Shown one piece after another: positions 6,800 to 9,428 of a DNA stretch of 9,428 bases. Location of the stretch: positions 1 to 9,428 of the forward strand of contig JAHRWC010000234.1 of assembly GCA_019090365.1 (NCBI GenBank), written 5' to 3'. A program made the position numbers and the translations under genes. Source of the stretch: Flavobacteriaceae bacterium (lineage in GTDB: Bacteria > Bacteroidota > Bacteroidia > Flavobacteriales > Flavobacteriaceae). Positions within the stretch are counted from its first letter, which is position 1. Each line of letters starts with the position of its first letter. The notes under the pieces were generated by a model, which saw only the letters and a list, made by a program, of their open reading frames with translations, made no database searches and was not told the origin of the DNA.

Positions 6800-7777
6800 A
6801 TGCCCTCACGTAATATACTTCAATACTTAATTATAACTTTAAAAGGTTTAGCCATGGGTGCTGCCGACGTTGTACCAGGAGTTTCTGGCGGAACAATAGC
6901 ATTTATCTCTGGAATTTATGAAGAATTGATAGATACTATTCATCAATTAGATTTTAATTTTTTCAAGAAATGGAAGAGTGAAGGATTTTTAAACACATGG
7001 AAAGCATATAACCTTTCTTTTTTGCTTGCTTTATTTTTTGGTATCGCAATAAGTATCATTTCTTTTGCTAAGATCATTTCTGTATTACTAAAAGAGCATC
7101 CAATATTAGTTTGGTCATTTTTCTTCGGATTAGTAATTGCAAGTATTTTATATGTTGGAAAGCAAATTAACAAATGGTCTTTACCAATTTGGATCTCAAT
7201 AGCCTTAGCAACTTCATTATCGTATTATATAACATTAGCTGAACCTATTGGTTCGCCAGACAGCACATGGTTTTTATTTTTTGCAGGTTTTGTTGCAATA
7301 ATAGCGATGATTTTGCCAGGAATATCTGGTGCTTTTATTTTATTATTATTAGGAGCTTATCAATCGGTTTTAGATACTATTAATCAGTTAAGAGACGGCA
7401 TTACAACCCTAGATTGGAAATTATTTTCAGATGCATTTTTAAAAGTAGCAGTGTTTGGCTTAGGTGCTATTTTTGGAATAAAAATATTCTCAAAAGCTCT
7501 CAATTGGATGTTTTCACATCATAAAAATATTATACTAGCAATCCTTACTGGATTTATGATAGGAGCATTGAATAAAATTTGGCCTTGGAAGGAAGTACTT
7601 CAGTTTCGTATAAACTCACATGGTGAGGAAGTGCCCTTTCTTGAAAAAAGCATATTACCTTCATCATATTCAGAAGAACCACTTGTTCTTTATGCGATAT
7701 TATTTATGGTCATTGGATTTTTAATGATCTTCATATTAGAGCGATTATCTGTACATAAAAAGGACGTAAATGATTAA
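6800..7777 (+). CDS. DUF368 membrane protein, PopT-like undecaprenyl-phosphate translocase (copy 1)
   Basis: This 325-residue polytopic inner-membrane protein belongs to the DUF368 family. Members (PopT in Vibrio cholerae) have been reported to return undecaprenyl phosphate, the carrier for peptidoglycan and other surface polymers, to the cytoplasmic face of the membrane. The N-terminal signature GLAMGAADVVPGVSGG is at residues 16-31, with D23. A second related loop, MILPGISGAF, occurs at 170-179, so the protein shows the internal two-fold repeat of the family. Several hydrophobic segments follow, with a conserved WPWK in the C-terminal third and a final transmembrane helix ending in a basic tail. 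An in-frame TAA at 6788-6790 makes this ATG the earliest start. The 3' end overlaps the next DUF368 gene by 8 nt. Flippase activity of this copy is inferred from the family. Confidence 0.92.
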   Translation: MPSRNILQYLIITLKGLAMGAADVVPGVSGGTIAFISGIYEELIDTIHQLDFNFFKKWKSEGFLNTWKAYNLSFLLALFFGIAISIISFAKIISVLLKEHPILVWSFFFGLVIASILYVGKQINKWSLPIWISIALATSLSYYITLAEPIGSPDSTWFLFFAGFVAIIAMILPGISGAFILLLLGAYQSVLDTINQLRDGITTLDWKLFSDAFLKVAVFGLGAIFGIKIFSKALNWMFSHHKNIILAILTGFMIGALNKIWPWKEVLQFRINSHGEEVPFLEKSILPSSYSEEPLVLYAILFMVIGFLMIFILERLSVHKKDVND

Positions 7778-8777
7778 AGATCGGCGAACATTTTACGATA
7801 ATATCTGGCTTATATTAAAGGGTCTTGCTATGGGTGCCGCTAATAAAGTCCCTGGAGTATCAGGAGGAGTTGTTGCTTTTGTTGGTGGTTTTTATGAAGA
7901 GTTTATTTATTCATTACAAAAAATTAATGCTAAAGCGTTTGTACTTTTATACAAAAGAGGGTTTAAACGTTTTTATCAATACATAAATGGTAAATTTTTA
8001 GGAAGATTAATTCTAGGAATGGTTATCAGTTATTTTAGTGTTTCAAAAATTTTAGATTATTTAATTGAACACTTTGAACTTTATGTTTGGAGTGCATTTT
8101 TTGGAATGATTATAGGTTCAATCTATTATCTAGCAAAAGATTTTGGTGCTTGGAAAAAAAAATACATCGCTTATTTATTATGTGGAATAATAGCAGGGCT
8201 GAGTATTAGTTTTTTAGAACCTGCCAAAGAGAATGATCATTTAATTTTTGTTTTCTTTTGTGGTATTATAGGTGTTTCAGGTATGACATTACCTGGCTTA
8301 TCTGGTTCATTTATTCTTATTCTTTTAGGTAACTATGTTTTATTATTAGTAGACTCGGTAAATGCACTTTTTGATACTCTTGCTGAAATGGTTCAAGGTG
8401 ATTTTAGTTTCCTTCAAAACACATTACGAGTTAGGTTATTAAAAGTATTAGCTGTTTTTTCTTTAGGATCTTTAGTTGGTCTAGTATCCCTTTCACATGT
8501 ACTTGGCTATTTATTGAAGCATTTCAAGAATATAACTTATGCAGTAATTATTGGTTTCATAATTGGATCATTAGGTGTTGTATGGCCATGGAAGTCAAAA
8601 CAATATGATCTAGATGCTTCTGGAAATATTAAATTTGATGCAAATGGACGTGAAATAATATCCTATTACGAAAGATTTTTTCCTACGGAATTTTCGTACG
8701 AAACAATTTGGGCAATTTTGTTTACTATTGTAGGAATATTAATAGTTTTAAGTTTAGATTGGTATAAAAAAGACTGA
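7770..8777 (+). CDS. DUF368 membrane protein, PopT-like (copy 2, divergent signature)
   Basis: This 335-residue polytopic membrane protein is a paralogue of the preceding gene. It has the signature GLAMGAANKVPGVSGG at residues 18-33 and the repeat-half motif MTLPGLSGSF at 172-181. It also shares the C-terminal WPWK followed by a hydrophilic loop and a last membrane helix. Where copy 1 and most family members I recall have Asp-Val after GAA, this copy has Asn-Lys (N25, K26), which could change proton or substrate coupling. The start overlaps the end of copy 1 (ATGATTAA shared), so the two are translationally coupled and probably produced together, perhaps as a heteromer or as transporters for different polyprenyl-phosphate pools; both ideas are inference. 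aroE follows after 9 nt. Confidence 0.92.
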   Translation: MIKDRRTFYDNIWLILKGLAMGAANKVPGVSGGVVAFVGGFYEEFIYSLQKINAKAFVLLYKRGFKRFYQYINGKFLGRLILGMVISYFSVSKILDYLIEHFELYVWSAFFGMIIGSIYYLAKDFGAWKKKYIAYLLCGIIAGLSISFLEPAKENDHLIFVFFCGIIGVSGMTLPGLSGSFILILLGNYVLLLVDSVNALFDTLAEMVQGDFSFLQNTLRVRLLKVLAVFSLGSLVGLVSLSHVLGYLLKHFKNITYAVIIGFIIGSLGVVWPWKSKQYDLDASGNIKFDANGREIISYYERFFPTEFSYETIWAILFTIVGILIVLSLDWYKKD

Positions 8778-8786
8778 TAATATATT

Positions 8787-9406
8787 ATGGCAAAATACGG
8801 GCTTATAGGTAAAAATATTGATTATTCTTTTTCTGAAAATTTCTTCACAACTAAATTTGAAAAAGAGAAAAGACATGATACCTATAATAACTTTGACATT
8901 GAATGTATAACAGAATTTACAAATATAATTTCTGAAAATAGTGACTTAAAAGGATTGAATGTTACAATTCCTTTTAAGGAAAGTATTATTCCTTATTTAG
9001 ATAAAATTGACAAAGAAGCTGAAGCTATTGGTGCTGTGAACACAATTAAAGTAATGAAAAACGGCAAATTAAATGGCTACAATACAGACCATTACGGTTT
9101 TGCAAAAGTGCTTACAGAAATTCCTCCATTGAAAGAACGAACTGCATTAATTTTAGGAACAGGCGGTGCTTCAAAAGCAATTAAATATGTGTTAGAAACG
9201 CTTGGCTTTAAAATAATTTTTGTTTCCAGAAAAGAGCAAGAAAATTTTATTACTTATAAAGATTTAAATAAAGAAACTATTTCAAGCCACTATCTTATTA
9301 TAAACTGTACTCCTTTAGGTACTTTCCCTAACGTTGATGAGTTTCCAGATATACCTTATCAATTTCTTACAAAAGAACATTTTCTATTTGACCTTACTTA
9401 CAATCC
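8787..9406 (+). CDS. aroE: Shikimate dehydrogenase, 3'-truncated by the window end
   Basis: AroE (EC 1.1.1.25) reduces 3-dehydroshikimate to shikimate with NADPH in the chorismate pathway. The shikimate-binding SFS (14-16) is present, as is GLNVTIPFKE (57-66) with catalytic K64. GAVNTI (82-87) and GYNTDHYGF (97-105) with catalytic D101 follow. The NADP-binding loop is LGTGGASKA (123-131), and NCTPLGTFPN (173-182) closes the nucleotide site. The reading ends at FDLTYNP (residues 201-207); intact flavobacterial enzymes continue for roughly 40 more residues with Glu next. Here the frame runs straight into sequencing-adapter bases, so the C-terminus is missing for technical reasons and the gene is not shown to be broken in the organism. 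It starts 9 nt after the second DUF368 stop and is probably in the same operon. Confidence 0.93.
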
Positions 9407-9428
9407 CTGTCTCTTATACACATCTGAC
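9407..9428. other. Tn5/Nextera transposase adapter sequence (artefact)
   Basis: Bases 9407-9425 read CTGTCTCTTATACACATCT, the reverse complement of the 19-bp Tn5 mosaic end used in Nextera libraries. They are followed by GAC, as in the read-1-side adapter arm. All 22 bases to the window end agree. The preceding aroE coding sequence stops making sense exactly here. This is untrimmed library adapter, not genomic DNA and not a transposon of the organism. Confidence 0.96.

Noticed and set aside
6943..7173. A 76-residue reverse-strand ORF
   Set aside because: It is antisense to membrane segments of the first DUF368 gene and has no independent support.
9407..9428. A Tn5-like transposon inverted-repeat end in the chromosome
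   Set aside because: The 19-bp mosaic end is an engineered hyperactive end rather than a natural IS50 end, it is followed by a Nextera arm base pattern, and it lies exactly at the sequence terminus. Adapter contamination explains all of it.
1..9428. A CRISPR array, tRNA/rRNA genes, phage or defence cassette
   Set aside because: I saw no regularly spaced repeats, no tRNA-like cloverleaf or rRNA sequence, and no integrase, transposase, nuclease or toxin-antitoxin signature. Apart from the two ends, the region is a conserved housekeeping block.

Overview
This window looks like a low-GC member of the Bacteroidota, most likely a Flavobacteriaceae relative. The evidence is the AT-rich codon use, the lack of Shine-Dalgarno sequences, TAnnTTTG-like promoter elements in intergenic gaps, and the gene order relA/spoT - fur - purA - OstA-like - class III aminotransferase - TPR protein - DUF368 - DUF368 - aroE. 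From memory, that order is a conserved chromosomal neighbourhood in this family. All recognisable genes are on the + strand and tightly packed, and no gene-free stretch exceeds 300 bases (the longest is about 134 nt, at 5232-5365).

Layout. Positions 1-336 hold a small zinc-ribbon ORF that I cannot assign and that does not belong to the expected gene order. Positions about 315-479 are the last ~50 codons of a RelA/SpoT-type (p)ppGpp synthetase/hydrolase (ACT domain), cut off from the rest of its gene. Then come a Fur-family regulator (501-968), adenylosuccinate synthetase purA (974-2245), a secreted OstA/LptA-like protein (2296-4041), and a PLP-dependent class III aminotransferase overlapping it by one base (4041-5231). 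After the longest gap there is a cytoplasmic TPR-repeat protein (5366-6766), two tandem DUF368 (PopT-like) membrane proteins overlapping by 8 nt (6800-7777, 7770-8777), and shikimate dehydrogenase aroE (8787 onward), broken at 9406/9407.

The genes are mostly housekeeping and envelope functions: stringent response, metal or redox regulation, AMP synthesis, LPS transport or outer-membrane biogenesis, recycling of the undecaprenyl-phosphate carrier, and the shikimate pathway. Close spacing suggests two transcription groups, fur-purA(-ostA-aminotransferase) and TPR-DUF368-DUF368-aroE.

The most important observations concern the quality of the sequence itself. The last 22 bases match a Tn5/Nextera sequencing adapter, so the 3' end is artificial. 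The 5' end carries an unrelated ORF abutting a truncated relA/spoT tail, which is best explained by a chimeric assembly join, although a genuine insertion or rearrangement cannot be excluded. I found no convincing undescribed system. The most interesting biology is the tandem DUF368 pair, in which the second copy differs at a signature Asp.
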